Numbered from the stretch's first letter, positions 1 to 10,096 are shown. The stretch: 64,000 nucleotides of DNA from Breviolum minutum Mf 1.05b.01 (GCA_000507305.1 DF239927.1:1-64000), one strand, 5' to 3'. Notes: generated by a model not told the origin, from the sequence alone. Program-made: numbers and translations.

Positions 1-484
1 GAGTTAGCTGGTTAGCTTTCTTGAGTTTACTGGTGGGTGTGCCACCATCACAATTGTGATTGTATTTCTTAGCACCCTTTGGAGAGTAGATGATCCGCTA
101 TTCTCAGTTCATGGTTAATTGGTGGTTTATGTTGGTAGTTTATCTTGGTGGTTTCTTCTTCTATAGGACTCTTCCTCCAATCAGACCCCCTTTTGGGCTT
201 AGACCAAACATGAAGCACCAGCCAAATCGAAAATCGGAACAGCCTTCCATGTCGAGATTGCAAAAAATCAGATGATCATTTTAAGGGATCTGAAGGTTGC
301 TGGTACCCACATATACCCCCTAGAAATAAGCACTTTTTAAGGAAGAATCTACCACGAATTCCTGATTTCCTGGGTCAATCCTGACATTGGGGGGGGGTGG
401 GGCTTCCTGCCCCGAAAATTGGGTGGAGTGGAAGATGAACCCCTAGAAATCGAAGATTAACCAAATCATGGCCATGTTTTTTAA

Positions 485-579
485 TGGGAGAAGTGACCTT
501 TTCATCCCCTAGTTGGAGGTCACTTAAGCCTAAAAAGGGTCACTTAACCATCCCAAAATGGCCACTTTGAATCACCAGG
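485..579. repeat. Family G inverted-repeat element, copy 1
   Basis: Contains the family hallmark GGAGGTCACTTAA facing GGTCACTTAACC and ends ATCACCAGG. Family G elements are about 100 bp, with arms made of repeated GTGACC/GGTCAC motifs. The left end is eroded. No gene is visible in the first 1.6 kb apart from a weak open segment near 165-275 after a TTCTTCTATAG acceptor-like site. Confidence 0.6.
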
Positions 580-651
580 CTTTCAAGTTTTGTGTCTGTA
601 GAAAAATCGGCCTTCTTTATAAGGCTTTCTTTAGAGGTTTCATAATCCAAA

Positions 652-775
652 CTTGGAGGATCATCCCAACACAGGAAGTCCCGTAAGAAGTCGGGTTGTG
701 CCCGGGCTAAATGGCATTTCCATGGTTTGTAAATAAGGGTGTTATCAACTACTTACTAGCTGGGATGATCCTCTA
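652..775. repeat. Family I inverted-repeat element, copy 1
   Basis: Starts CTTGGAGGATCATCCC and ends GGGATGATCCTC, which are inverted copies of each other. The interior carries the family pattern of a TAAGT-type motif and AAATGGC. Related copies lie at 18159, 30844 and 48829. Confidence 0.6.
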
Positions 776-799
776 AATGAAGCCTTGATATTAACTACA

Positions 800-908
800 T
801 CCAGCTTCTTCAAAGTGACCATTTGATTCCCCAAATGGAGGTCACGTTTTCAGCCCTGAAAAGGGCACAAAAATGGGTCCAAACAAGGTCACTTATGAAG
901 AACCTGGA
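800..908. repeat. Family G element, variant with CCAGCTTCTT ends
   Basis: Begins CCAGCTTCTTCAAAGTGACC and ends GGTCACTTATGAAGAACC. It is a diverged Family G copy whose closest match is at 24445-24548, with the same end variant. Confidence 0.55.
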
Positions 909-1456
909 TGGTTTTTTTTCCAAAACAAAATGAAACATGGATCAAGATGAAGCCGATGTTGACATCATGTTTGTGTCCAACGGGTTGATCCCTTGAAACC
1001 AGTTTCACCTCGAAGCCAAGTGAAGCCTGACTGAATGCCGGGTTTCCAACATGGCATCCGTTGCACACCAGAAAACAAACATAAAACCTCCAAAATGGAC
1101 ACTGTTGTAAAAGAGCGTCTTTAGGTTCCATATTACTTGTCGACGGTATAAACTAGATAGTACACCTTGAAACGTTTTGGAACTCATATCATACCAAGAT
1201 GCTCCATGCTTGGTATATTTACCTACATTTACCATAAATTTAAGCGAAACTTAGGTAAATAGGGATACCTTTCTACATGTTTTTGGGGTTCACCTCCTCC
1301 AAAACCAAGCGTTTGGAGGTTTGTGTTTGATGGCATGTAGCCCCATTTTGTGGGGCTGCTTGGATTTAGCAATTCAACAATGGCATCAAGGAAAACCAAA
1401 GTGGGCACCATACTATGTGACTCGAACAGATGCCATGGCAATGTTTTGATAGGCTT

Positions 1457-1557
1457 CCTGGTGATTCAAAGTGGCCTTTTTGGGATGGTTAAGTGACCAT
1501 TTTTAGGGTTAAGTGACCTCCTACTAGGGGATGACAAGGTCACTTTGAATCACCATG
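1457..1557. repeat. Family G inverted-repeat element, copy 2
   Basis: CCTGGTGATTCAAAGTGGCC at one end pairs with GGTCACTTTGAATCACCA at the other. It is in the opposite orientation to the copy at 485. Confidence 0.65.
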
Positions 1558-1662
1558 GTTGATATTATCTTGATATATTTTATGTTTGTTTCTGGCGGCA
1601 GTAGAATGCTGTATATGATTTTTTACTTGTTTCTTGCCGGTTTTTGTTTGCCAATTGCTTAG

Positions 1663-1797
1663 GTGATTTCCAGTTTCGGATACATTGCCGGTGGTGTGGG
1701 CTATGTGAGTGCTACCTGCCTTCTCGCACGAAAGTGTCGAAGACCAGGAAAGAGCTACTGGAGCGACATCCTGGTGAACCTGTTCCTCATCCAGCAG
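1663..1797 (+). CDS. Candidate internal exon, possible membrane segment
   Basis: A 45-codon open segment follows a T-rich tract and a CTTAG acceptor-like site. The reading contains a glycine-rich hydrophobic stretch (GYIAGGVGYVSATCLLA) followed by a basic patch (RKCRRPGKSYW) and LVNLFLIQQ, as in a membrane helix with positive flank. Codon-position bias is clear up to the repeated CAG codons near 1795 and then lost. A Family C element sits downstream at 1893. It may belong with the helical exon at 2068 and the acidic tail at 2256-2432, but splice phases were not resolved. No family recognised. Confidence 0.45.
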
Positions 1798-1892
1798 GGA
1801 GGGGGGTTTCGGGTCACAGTGTCTACTACAATGTTTTTGTATGAAATTGTACTGTTTGTTGGGATTTGTTATGAAATGCAAATAAATAAATG

Positions 1893-1987
1893 TACCCTCC
1901 AGGGAACTAACATATCCCGTTTTCAAGGCACTTTTGAAGATGATTTTCCGTTTCCCCAGGTGGGATATGTTAATTCCCTGGAGGGTA
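1893..1987. repeat. Family C inverted-repeat element, TA-flanked
   Basis: TACCCTCCAGGGAACTAACA faces a terminal inverted copy ending TTCCCTGGAGGGTA. The outer TA on both sides is consistent with a TA target duplication, as in Stowaway-like miniature elements. The interior shares GAAGATGATTTTCC with other copies. Confidence 0.8.
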
Positions 1988-2067
1988 TTGTTTTAGGTGT
2001 TGATTTTCTTTTAGTTGTTTTGTTTTCCTGCATTTTTTTGGAGTTGGACGGGTTGGAAGTTCAAACT

Positions 2068-2260
2068 GCGTTGGGGAGGGCGCAGCGGCGCAGCGCATGC
2101 TAATGAGCTCAAAGGTGAAATGGTGGTAAGTTCAAATGTTCTTATGGCAGGTTTTGATGCTGTTTATTGAGTATGTGTATCTCGGTTTTCTTATTCTTGT
2201 TGTTGCAGTATAGGTCTTATTGTTGTCATTGGTTGATGTTGTTGCCAGGGATGCTGGTGC

Positions 2261-2295
<35 letters not shown>

Positions 2296-2298
2296 GTG
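2068..2298 (+). repeat. Duplicated exon-intron block, copy A
   Basis: This segment is strongly similar to 9138-9372. Both carry an Ala/Arg-rich coding-like stretch ending NANELK, a GGTGARATGG donor-like site, a matching T/G-rich intron ending TTGTTGTTGCAG, and an exon that runs into a GAT trinucleotide tract. In copy A the second exon continues as an acidic run (D repeated) and then a Lys/Gly-rich tail to a stop at 2432, resembling a charged C-terminus. The upstream part of copy A is degraded relative to copy B. Confidence 0.6.
2261..2294. repeat. (GAT)n microsatellite
   Basis: An uninterrupted GAT trinucleotide run. It reads as poly-Asp in the frame that stays open downstream. Confidence 0.9.
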
Positions 2299-2681
2299 CA
2301 AAGAGCGGCAAAGGCAGTAAACGCGGCGAAGGCAAAGAAGAACGATCAACAGCAAAAGAGATCAACGACGGCAAAAACAGCATAAATAAGAAAAACAACG
2401 CAATCAACAAAGCAGCAAAAGAACACGTGTAAGCATCAAAAGCAGCAAAAACAAAAGCTGGAACAAGAACTTCAAAATATCAAAAATGACCCCCCCCCAA
2501 AAAATAAGATAACCCGGCACTACTACTTATCATTCGTGTTCACCAAAATACCAGGTGCAGGAATTTCTTCTATGAACCAACAGTAGGGGAGTCGTTTGTT
2601 GTGAATGTTTTTTTTTCATCTCTATCACAAGTCGGGGTAGCACAGGTAGATGATGCCAAAGATCTGCATTTTTGTACAAAC

Positions 2682-2853
2682 TTTCAAGGGACAATTGGGT
2701 GTACCCCTAAAAGTGTACCCATGGTATTTAGCTGGTGTTCTCTAGGGATTCTTGGGGATTATAACCATCAATACCCACTTTATAGGGCTTATATAGGTAT
2801 TTCCCATAGGGGTACGTTGGTTGGGGTACATCCAACTGTCCCCTGAAACTTGA
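2682..2853. repeat. Long-arm inverted repeat ending in TTTCAGGGGACA
   Basis: CAAGGGACAATTGGGTGTAC at the left faces GTACATCCAACTGTCCCC at the right, making a 170-bp near-palindrome. No other close copy was found in the window. Confidence 0.55.
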
Positions 2854-3062
2854 CTTTGGAACCGCCATCAATTAGGTTGCTTTCTTGTACCATGTGTTTG
2901 GTGCTTGTAACCGAGCTGCTTCTACTTGACAGCATCCATCAATTGAATTGGGAACCGTGGGTTCAAGCTGCTCTGGTGTGTTGCATTTTCATTGCTGTGG
3001 GTCATCTTAGTTGGCATTTGCCACTGTTGTACCATGGGATGAAGGCCATCCATGGCGCTTGA
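2850..3062 (+). CDS. Candidate exon encoding two hydrophobic segments
   Basis: A 70-codon open segment ends at a TGA. It holds two hydrophobic stretches (LSCTMCLVLVTELLLLD and ALVCCIFIAVGHLSW) separated by a short polar loop with NWEPW, as in a hairpin of two membrane helices. The true 5' end is unclear: an ATTAG site at about 2874 could be the acceptor. The 170-bp inverted repeat abuts it on the left. No family recognised. Confidence 0.45.
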   Translation: MTLEPPSIRLLSCTMCLVLVTELLLLDSIHQLNWEPWVQAALVCCIFIAVGHLSWHLPLLYHGMKAIHGA

Positions 3063-3102
3063 ATCACTTGATCACCACAATTCTGTTTGGCGATTTCGAC
3101 AG

Positions 3103-3309
3103 ATAGTCGAAATGCCAGGCCGGACGCTGTTCCCATCCAACCCTTTCGGGGCTGTCCATCGCGCATATGATGCGTTGCGATGAGTTTGTTCTCGGCGGAT
3201 GATATTCCAATTCAACCTCCAACGAGTTTTTGCACAGAAGCTCACAGAAGAGCTTGAACTAAGATTCCTAGGGGCCCTAAGGTTGTTGAAAGTCCTATTG
3301 GAATTTTGA
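3103..3309 (+). CDS. Candidate exon with an internal TGA
   Basis: It follows GATTTCGACAG. The frame is open from 3103 to a stop at 3307 except for one TGA at 3181. The product begins IVEMPGRTLFPSNPFG and after the TGA continues as a helix-like Leu-rich stretch. A single in-frame stop could mark a pseudogene, an unrecognised intron or a base error. No family recognised. Confidence 0.35.
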
Positions 3310-4020
3310 ATAAAGTGTTAGAGGTTTCACTTGATTTGAAGTTTTTTTGTGCTGATAATTTTTGCAAAAAGCTGGCGAAAGAAACGGTGGAAAAAAAAGA
3401 GAACAACATGCCAAAATTGTTGTCGCTGTGGTGAGGCTCAAATCCTGTCAAACAATCCTGTGAAGTTATGATCTGCATATAACTTTTGTCCATCAATTAT
3501 AGGAATCTATGTGAGCCATAATATGTAGAATGATATCATGCAAATATTATGCAAGTATATTTACAAACATGCACGAAAGCCGTTGGTGTTTAAAAGGTAC
3601 TTTATAAGATTTTATAAGGTTCATCAAGTTTACGGTCTAGCAATCATGTTTTAGATGATGCAAACTGAAGTACGTCTCCACAATGTCAAAGATGTGTCTG
3701 GGAGAGAGAGAGGTTTTGAATCTAGTGTTGAACCCATTGAAGAAAGAGAGCAGGTTAATTTTTGCTCGGAGCAATTTTTTTTTGGGGGCCTTTGACACAA
3801 ATTGTCCTTCACTGATTTGTAAGTAGTGCCTGAAGGGGATCCTTCCAGGTACTTTAATCCATGCCGTTAATTATTCATGGTGGCTGAACATTCCATAGAT
3901 TTTTTGGGATCCTCAATGGCAACACTGCAATTATCTTCCCAGAATATGTGTTTCTTATGTGTTCCCTATGACCATCTTTCTTATATCACTTTCTTATATA
4001 TATAAATATATCCCAGGTAC
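3310..4020. other. Spacer without recognised gene
   Basis: AT-rich sequence with short T runs. No convincing exon or intact inverted-repeat element was seen. Confidence 0.5.
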
Positions 4021-4205
4021 AGTACCTATTCTATGATCTCAGCAACAGTCCTGATGTTTCCAGCTCCTATTTTCGCCAGAAAACTGCCCCTAGACATAAT
4101 GCATCCCAACTCCCACCCCAAAAAACAAGGCGGATACGCATCAAAAAGAAATAATAATAGGCATCAACAAAAACAACAAATAATAGGCATCAGAAAAAAA
4201 GATAT

Positions 4206-4310
4206 GGATCCTGTAAGGAGGGGACGGAAGAAGGGGAAGGAAGGAAGGAGGGAAGGAAGGAAGAAAGGCAGCAGGCAAGAAAGGAAAGAACGAAGGAAGG
4301 AAAGAAAGAT
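4206..4310. repeat. (GGAA)n-type purine tract
   Basis: Irregular GGAAGGAAGAAA units form a purine-rich low-complexity tract. The Lys/Arg/Glu open frame across it is a composition effect. Confidence 0.75.
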
Positions 4311-4500
4311 CCTGAACCCTGAAGGAATTGCTGCATTTCTTGCTGCATTGTGGCTGAATATTTTTTGTTGGATTACATATATATGTTTTTTGTTTTTAAT
4401 ATATATATATATACAGAATCTAATTATAATATATACACATATATATATATATTTATATTTTTTTCATTTGCATACCATCCTACACGGACCTTAACAAAAG

Positions 4501-4634
4501 CAATGGAAGGCGGTTTCCGCACTGCCCAGCCAAAACGGCTTGCCAGCCCCTTCGTTGAGCTGCTGAAGCTTGGTGACCGATTGGATCCTGGAAGATCAAA
4601 CGGCTGGTTCACCTACAGCCTTTGTTACCCATGA
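4501..4634 (+). CDS. Candidate terminal exon, basic protein
   Basis: It follows an AT/T-rich tract and AACAAAAG. The frame MEGGFRTAQPKRLASPFVEL continues through LGDRLDPGRSNGW and stops at 4632 (TGA). Composition and codon pattern differ sharply from the flanking AT-rich DNA. A Family A element begins about 40 bases past the stop. No family recognised. Confidence 0.45.
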
Positions 4635-4671
4635 AAAGAAAATGGTTAAATGATCATGAACCAAACCTCCA

Positions 4672-4775
4672 GTAGGTGGTGGTTTCAAATATTTTTTTAA
4701 TGTTTGCCCCTATTTGGGAAAGATTCTCATTTTGATTATATAATATGTTTTAATTGGGTTGAAACCACCAACTAG
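4672..4775. repeat. Family A element, TCCA-flanked
   Basis: TAGGTGGTGGTTTCAAA pairs with TTGAAACCACCAACTAG. TCCA stands on both outer sides, a probable 4-bp target duplication. Confidence 0.8.
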
Positions 4776-4931
4776 TCCATGAGGACATGTTCCAGCCCTT
4801 CATCTTCAGGGGTGTTACTGTTGATGGAAAATCATCCCAAACGACTCGCCTGAGATGTCAAAAAAGCATTGAGAAATAATGGGGAGAAACTACCGTTCCC
4901 TCAACTGGTGAACGCCGGTTTTCTGAACCAT

Positions 4932-5036
4932 TACTCCCCTGAAAACTAAAATGTCCCTTGAAAATCAATGGTTGGAAGACGTATCCCCTACTGAAATAGT
5001 CACTTTTTAGGGGGACATGTAAGTTTTCAGGGGTGT
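4932..5036. repeat. Family B element, CTCCCCTGAAAACTAA variant
   Basis: The arms CCCCTGAAAACTAAAATGTC and ACATGTAAGTTTTCAGGGG are inverted copies. The closest relative is at 63878-63984. Confidence 0.7.
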
Positions 5037-5228
5037 AAGTTTGCTTAGATCAATGAAAAGTATGAAGATGCCCATTTGTTTCACCTTCTCCAGGTCTTGG
5101 TTTCAACATTTTTTTTTCAAACTTCTCACCCCAAAAGTTTTGGGGGGAAGATGAACCCATTTTGACGTTCAAAACGGGTTGAAACCACCTAGAAAATACC
5201 CATCTAAAGTCTTTGACCGACACCCTAA

Positions 5229-5325
5229 GGATCCATGGGACTGGCATATTTACCTACATAATTTGGTTGATGGTTTATGGTACATATATATAGATAAACA
5301 TCAACCATACCATGGATTCTATGGG
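5229..5325. repeat. Family F element (TATTTACCTACAT type)
   Basis: The ends ATCCATGGGACTGGCATATT and CATGGATTCTATGGG are the Family F termini. The interior has TTTACCTACAT and a partly degraded opposite arm. It lies just past the donor of the minus-strand exon at 5348-5448. Confidence 0.6.
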
Positions 5326-5347
5326 TTTTATAGGGGTGAATGCTCAC

Positions 5348-5448
5348 ATTTTCCCATTCTTCACCAGTAGCCGGTTCGAACCACTGCAGCTCCTTGCCTT
5401 TTTTGAGGAATGCCCCGTACGGAAGCGACGGATATCTTGGTGTCGTTC
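5348..5448 (-). CDS. Candidate internal exon
   Basis: On the minus strand a GCATTGCAG acceptor precedes an open segment containing RYPSLPYGAFLKKGKELQWF and PATGEEWEN. It closes at a GTGAGC donor. Both splice sites fit the consensus and the frame is open throughout. The Family F copy at 5229 would lie within the following intron. No family recognised. Confidence 0.55.
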
Positions 5449-5908
5449 CTGCAATGCTTTATTTTCACCATTTTGAAGGTCGTCGGAATTTTTTGTTTTT
5501 TTTTCGCGATCAAAAATTACTTGAGAGATGTGAAAAATGATGTTTTTTTTCGCCAGTGGATGAGGTTTCAAAAAACGCAACATTGGGTAAAGATTCATGG
5601 CGTGCGCCGTAAAAAGGACAACAATTGGAAAGAGATGATTAATTGATGATTTTTTTTTGGGGGGGGAAAGGCACGCCAATGGGAGTTCCGTTATGGAAGT
5701 TTCAGCCTTTTTTTGAAGTTTCTCCGAACCTTTGAATACCAGTGTGTTGATGGGAAGATGGATGAAGATCGTGATGTTTGGGGGTGGTGATATGGATATG
5801 GATGGATTATCCATCACTGAATTTTGGCCAAGATCTAGTATCACTTTTTTTGGAAGGATGGAACAATAAGTGGGGGAACACCCTTGAGCTGAAGCAGTCA
5901 TTTTTCAG

Positions 5909-5988
5909 GGTTTGAAACAGCATCCAGGCGCAGAATATTGTGATCAAAGATGGTCACAAGTCCTTAAAAGAATGATTCAAGTCATCTA
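5909..5988 (+). CDS. Candidate internal exon
   Basis: Bounded by a TTTTTCAG acceptor and a GTAAGG donor. It reads GLKQHPGAEYCDQRW then SQVLKRMIQVI. It is short, but both splice sites are strong. Confidence 0.45.
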
Positions 5989-6094
5989 GTAAGGCATATG
6001 ATAAGCAAGATCAACCTGAAATGAGGTCACCAGATGTTAAAAGAAGAAGATGGAACATGCCACATAAGATAAGAGTCAGCTTCTTACGTTGCAG

Positions 6095-6287
6095 ATAGCG
6101 ATTTTGAACATATCTTGCAAACATTTTACTCAAACACAGGTTTTCCCTGGGCTTCCACCACCATTAAAACAATGGTTGACCCAATTCCCATGATTAAAAC
6201 CATTAGGTAAGCAATGGTGGCTATTTTAACATCCATTGTTTTAATGGTGGTTGGAATCCCAGGGTTTTGAAACAGTATTTGAGTCAG
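6095..6287 (+). CDS. Candidate exon pair split by a Family J element
   Basis: Exon 6095-6139 follows a CTTACGTTGCAG acceptor and ends at CACAG|GTTTTC. A second piece 6263-6287 starts right after ATCCCAG, the 3' end of the Family J element, and runs to a TCAG|GTTGC donor-like site. Joining the two keeps the only frame that was open (IAILNISCKHF then GFETVFES). The element therefore fits as the intron. The coding evidence is short, so confidence is modest. Confidence 0.4.
6145..6264. repeat. Family J element, TTTT-flanked
   Basis: CCCTGGGCTTCCACCACCAT faces ATGGTGGTTGGAATCCCAGG. TTTT flanks both ends. Copies at 30515 (inverted) and 51653 share the whole interior, including AAGCAATGGTGG. Confidence 0.85.
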
Positions 6288-6407
6288 GTTGCATCTTTCC
6301 ATGCTGGTTGGTCTTCTTCATGATCTTCATGCAATTTTTTGACCTCGAGCAGCGAGCAGAGTGACACACTGACCTCGGTTGTTTTCAGGACCTAGCAACA
6401 CCAGACT

Positions 6408-6516
6408 TACCCCCCAGAAGTTTAACAGCTCCCCCCTGCAAAATGATGGTTGGAAGACTACTTTCCTATTGGGAAGGTAACTTTTCAGGGGCGAGCTGTT
6501 AAACTTCGGGAAGGTA
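6408..6516. repeat. Family B element, GAAGTTTAACAGC variant
   Basis: The arms GAAGTTTAACAGCTCCCCCC and GGGGCGAGCTGTTAAACTTC are inverted copies, with a TA at each outer end. Confidence 0.75.
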
Positions 6517-6570
6517 GGTGTTCTTCATGAATAGTTATGAATAGTTTAGGGTTCTGATATTCTTGGCCTC

Positions 6571-6669
6571 TAAGTGTCCTGGGAACTAACTTATCCCCTT
6601 CCAAAGCACTTCTGAAGATGATTTTTTCTTTTCCTAAGGTGGGATATGTTGTTAGTTCCCTGGAAGGTA
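6571..6669. repeat. Family C element, copy 2
   Basis: CCTGGGAACTAACTTATCCC faces GGGATATGTTGTTAGTTCCC. CTAAG occurs immediately outside both ends. It directly precedes the coding segment at 6676. Confidence 0.7.
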
Positions 6670-6675
6670 CTAAGA

Positions 6676-6955
6676 ACCTTTCATTCAATGGAATATCAGG
6701 ACCCTGCCTACATGATAGCATCAACCACTGTTGGCGGCTTTTCCCGACAGTTGATGGACCCCTCCTTCAACTGGCGTTTGGTCGTTCATGATTGGATGGA
6801 AGGTGCGCCAAGTCTATGATGCATCCAGTTTTCATCGTTGCCGTGTACGTCACCTGGGCGACGTCTGGTGGAATCACTGTGTAGAAGTTGAGGACCGGTG
6901 GGATCTACCCTCCCAAACCCAGGATGAAATCGTGGTAGATAAAGGTTTAGGTTGA
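6676..6955 (+). CDS. Candidate terminal exon with one frame break
   Basis: The first frame reads through MEYQDPAYMIASTTVGGFSR and QLMDPSFNWRLVVHDWMEGA to about 6815. The reading then shifts by one base and continues YDASSFHRCRVRHLGDVWW to NHCVEVEDRWDLPS and a TGA at 6953. Both halves have strong codon bias and neither frame is open alone. It could be a pseudogene or a one-base assembly error. A CTAAG at the end of the Family C element could serve as the acceptor. No family recognised. Confidence 0.5.
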
Positions 6956-7538
6956 GATTCCCTACTAAGAATCCTATTGGTGACTGTTACTGGGTAGGGT
7001 TATATACCCATTCAATCAGAAATATAATAGAAATCATTTTGGGATGATTGTTGAACATCCCTTCTTTTTTATGCATGCTGGAATGACGCAGTGGAAACTA
7101 TCCACGTTTTTTGTGGTTGTTTGGCACATTTCTCACCTTCTCTTTCCATCAGCTATATTGGGACCCCCTATCAGATATGCAAACTCACCGTTTGTTTCCT
7201 TATAGTTGGAGGTCACGGTTATAACCTTTGATTTCGGGTCACGTGAACTCACTCACCATCTATTAAAAAAGCTCACCAGCATGCTGGTCATTGCCAGGAG
7301 TGTATTGTATAAATGACCAAACTTGATTCCTGAGTTGGAGGACACGGTTATAACCTTTGATTTGGGTTCACTTAACCATCCCAAAAAGGTCCCTGCAAGT
7401 CTAAGACTGTAAGAATATCCGTCCCCGGTCCCCGTTTTTTTTTAAATTGAACATCCTTAGTAAAACAATAGTCTTGAAACGGGACAAACACGACGAAAAT
7501 AATAGCCGACCTGGAATCCCAGGGTATAGTTAGATCAT

Positions 7539-7640
7539 CTAGGTGGTGGTTTCAAATATTTTTTATTTTTACCCCTACCTGGAGAAATGATCCAATTTGA
7601 CTACGTAATATTTTTCAGATGGGTTGAAACCACCAACTAG
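7539..7640. repeat. Family A element, TCAT-flanked
   Basis: CTAGGTGGTGGTTTCAAA faces TTGAAACCACCAACTAG, with TCAT on each outer side. Confidence 0.85.
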
Positions 7641-8047
7641 TCATACATTTTTGCTTAACGGATTGTGAATCGTTCGGCCTTAGATCATAACCAATCACAC
7701 ATCAACCAATCACCTTGGGGAAATAAAGGCATGGAACGACGGCCTGGATTTTTTTTGTTGACCAACCATAAAACTTCAAATAAAAAAACCTCACGAGTTG
7801 AGGGTTGATAGATTTGCTTATCCAATTTTGAAACGACTTGACTTATCCAAGCGGTGGTCCTGATGGGGCATTTTGTCTTCAAGAGTATGAAGAAATTGCA
7901 ACATAGACTTTCTGAACTGATTTCTATCACTTGAAATTGGGCGGAAAATACTTTTTTGTCTTTTGGCCAGATCGCCCTCCTGACAGTGACACTACGAGCA
8001 TTGGCTTTGGCGCCGGGTTTCTGATGAATTCACCTCCTGGTTATGCC

Positions 8048-9077
8048 ATGCCAGGGCAACACAAGGGTCACTGCATCGATGGCAACATCGATAGTGCCAG
8101 CAGGTCTGTGGGAGACGCGCTTATAGAGCTTGACGTGTTAAGCCTCATTGGCGAATGCATGTTGACATTGAATGTGTCAGACTCTATGCTGGGTCGTGAT
8201 TTGTGGAAGACAATTTTGGACAAAGTTCCATCCAAGCCGGGCCTTCAGTTGGTTATGTCCCATACTTCAAGGCTTGTGCTGAATAAAAGTCTGAAACAGC
8301 AAGGACTTGGCGGTCAACGGGCACAGGTGTCAGCTACCTACATCCCCATCAATTTGCATGCTGCTTGGCGTTTTGCCCGAGGAGGCAGCATCGAGGATGA
8401 AGAGCTCTCATTGAACGGGATTGTAGAAGTGACAGGGGTAAGTGATGAAATGCCTGCCTTGCTGCACAATTTGCCCGACAGCCTTCGCACCTTGACATTT
8501 GCACCTGGTTCTCCTGGTTTCAATGCGGGACTTCATAATGTGAGATTACCACAATGTGAGATGGCCAGCAGGCCTTCAAAATTTGACTTTTGGAGACCGG
8601 TTCAATCAGAGCCTTGACAACCTGACTTGGCCAGCAGGCCTTCAAAATTTGACTTTTGGTGAATATTTCGATCAGAGCCTGGACAATGTGACATGGCCAG
8701 CAGGCCTTCAAAACTTAAGTTTTGGAGGTGCTTTCAGTCAAAAGTTGGATAATGTAACACTGCCAGCTGGCCTTCAAAGTTTGACTCTTGGATTACGTTT
8801 CAATCAGAGCCTGGACAACGTGACATGGCCAGCCGGCCTTCAAAGTTTGACTTTTGGTGAGTATTTTGATCAGAGCCTGGACAACGTGACATGGCCAGCA
8901 GGCCTTCAAAGTTTGACTTTTGGTGAGTATTTTGATCAGAGCCTGGACAACGTGACATGGCCAGCAGGTCTTCAAAGTTTGACTTTTTCTGAGAACCGTC
9001 AAAGCTTGCAAGGCTCAGATGTGTTGCCAGGGTCATTGGGTTACTTGGCGATTGGAGGGATGTCGCTGAAATGTTGA
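8048..9077 (+). CDS. Ubiquitin-like/FNIP-repeat protein, gene 1 (frame-broken)
   Basis: The start is placed at the ATG matching the conserved starts of the other two copies. Residues about 22-105 resemble a beta-grasp ubiquitin-like domain (LDVLSLIGECMLTLNV, then a helix GRDLWKTILDKVP and an LNKSLKQQGLGG loop). A degenerate lead-in repeat follows, then about seven 22-residue units of the form WPAGLQSLTFGxxFNQSLDN, which fit the FNIP repeat family known from Dictyostelium and giant viruses. The frame breaks near 8548, where a 16-base segment (AATGTGAGATTACCAC) is partly duplicated. The C-terminus ends MSLKC and differs from the RLSC ending of the other copies. FNIP repeats are thought to mediate protein-protein contacts; the role here is unknown. 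Probably a pseudogene or a collapsed copy. Confidence 0.8.
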
Positions 9078-9137
9078 ACCGCCACAGCTGTTGTGTCACT
9101 GTTCGCCTTCAAACAAAAGGCAGCGGAAAGGAAGGCG

Positions 9138-9326
9138 GCGTTGGCGGAGAGGGCGCGGCGCATGAATGCTAATGAGCTCAAAGGTGAGATGGTTGTAAGA
9201 TGTTGTAAGTTCAAAGGGTTCTTAGAGCAGGTTTTGAAGCTGAATTTTTTATTATGATTATCTTGGTTTCGTTGTTCTTGTTGTTGCAGTGGGTCTTCTT
9301 GTTGTCATTGGTTGATGTTGTTGCCA

Positions 9327-9370
<44 letters not shown>

Positions 9371-9372
9371 CA
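9138..9372 (+). repeat. Duplicated exon-intron block, copy B
   Basis: It starts 60 bases after the FNIP gene 1 stop. It carries a clean open stretch with AAERKAALAERARRMNANEL, a GTGAGATGG donor, and an intron ending TTGTTGTTGCAG that matches copy A at 2068. The second exon dissolves into a GAT/CAT tract. The coding stretch is helical and charged; no family is recognised. Confidence 0.6.
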
Positions 9373-9389
9373 TGATCATGATGATGATG
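9329..9389. repeat. (GAT)n microsatellite with CAT interruptions
   Basis: GAT repeats interrupted by CATGATCATGATG near the 3' end. It is longer than the matching tract at 2261. Confidence 0.9.
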
Positions 9390-9850
9390 GTTATCAGTTA
9401 TCATTTTAATGAGTACTTTTGCATCAATATTATTTTCAGTCTCATTATTATGGACATTTGTCTTATATTACCCACGGAAGTCCAATCACCATTTTTAATA
9501 GGTCGGTTTACGAATTCTACCATTTTCTTGTGAGGGTTTTCGCATCATCCAAAAACAACCACCATTTCTTTTAAAATGGTGGCAATGCTTTCGAGGGTTT
9601 TCATGACTCATGATAAATAACTATAGGTGGTGGTTCCAAACATTTGTTTTTCGCCTTTACCTGGAGAAAGGATCCAATCTGACTAATATGACAATCATTG
9701 TTGGCATTAAAAAGTTAAGCTTGCCTCACTCCAAACGACAATCCATGGGTTCCATGTGACATTCTTTCCTATGTGAGCAGTGACCAAGGCAGGCCCTGGT
9801 TATTTGCTTCATACCAAGGGCTTTTAACAAGCCAAAAACCTATGAACCAA
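9390..9850. other. Spacer; 5' half of a Family A element only
   Basis: The only structure is a Family A left end at 9621 (TAGGTGGTGGTTCCAAAC) without its partner, i.e. a truncated copy. No exon was recognised. Confidence 0.5.
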
Positions 9851-10096
9851 TCATGTCATTGCTAAACAAACGTGATTCTCCAGCCATGTTTACCAGAGAG
9901 GTGTTTTTTTTTGGGGGGGCCGTTTCATGGCTTATAAATGGGGGATTTCTCAACGATTTACAAGTCCTGGGAAACGTCCATCCAAGGGATGTCCACCGGT
10001 TCACCGAGCTTTCCAGCTGGGGTTCAGCGGTCTCGAATCCCCAGAATCCCCGAAGATAGCCTTAGGATGCGGGTGCCCTACCCTTAGGATAAGTGG

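Noticed and set aside
7685..7930. 81-codon minus-strand frame upstream of FNIP gene 1
   Set aside because: Weak codon bias and no splice sites.
8793..9099. Long minus-strand open frames across FNIP gene 1 (KACWPCHVVQALI repeats)
   Set aside because: They are antisense reflections of the plus-strand repeat units and lack the conserved N-terminal domain. The same applies at 22331-22929 and 42174-42575.
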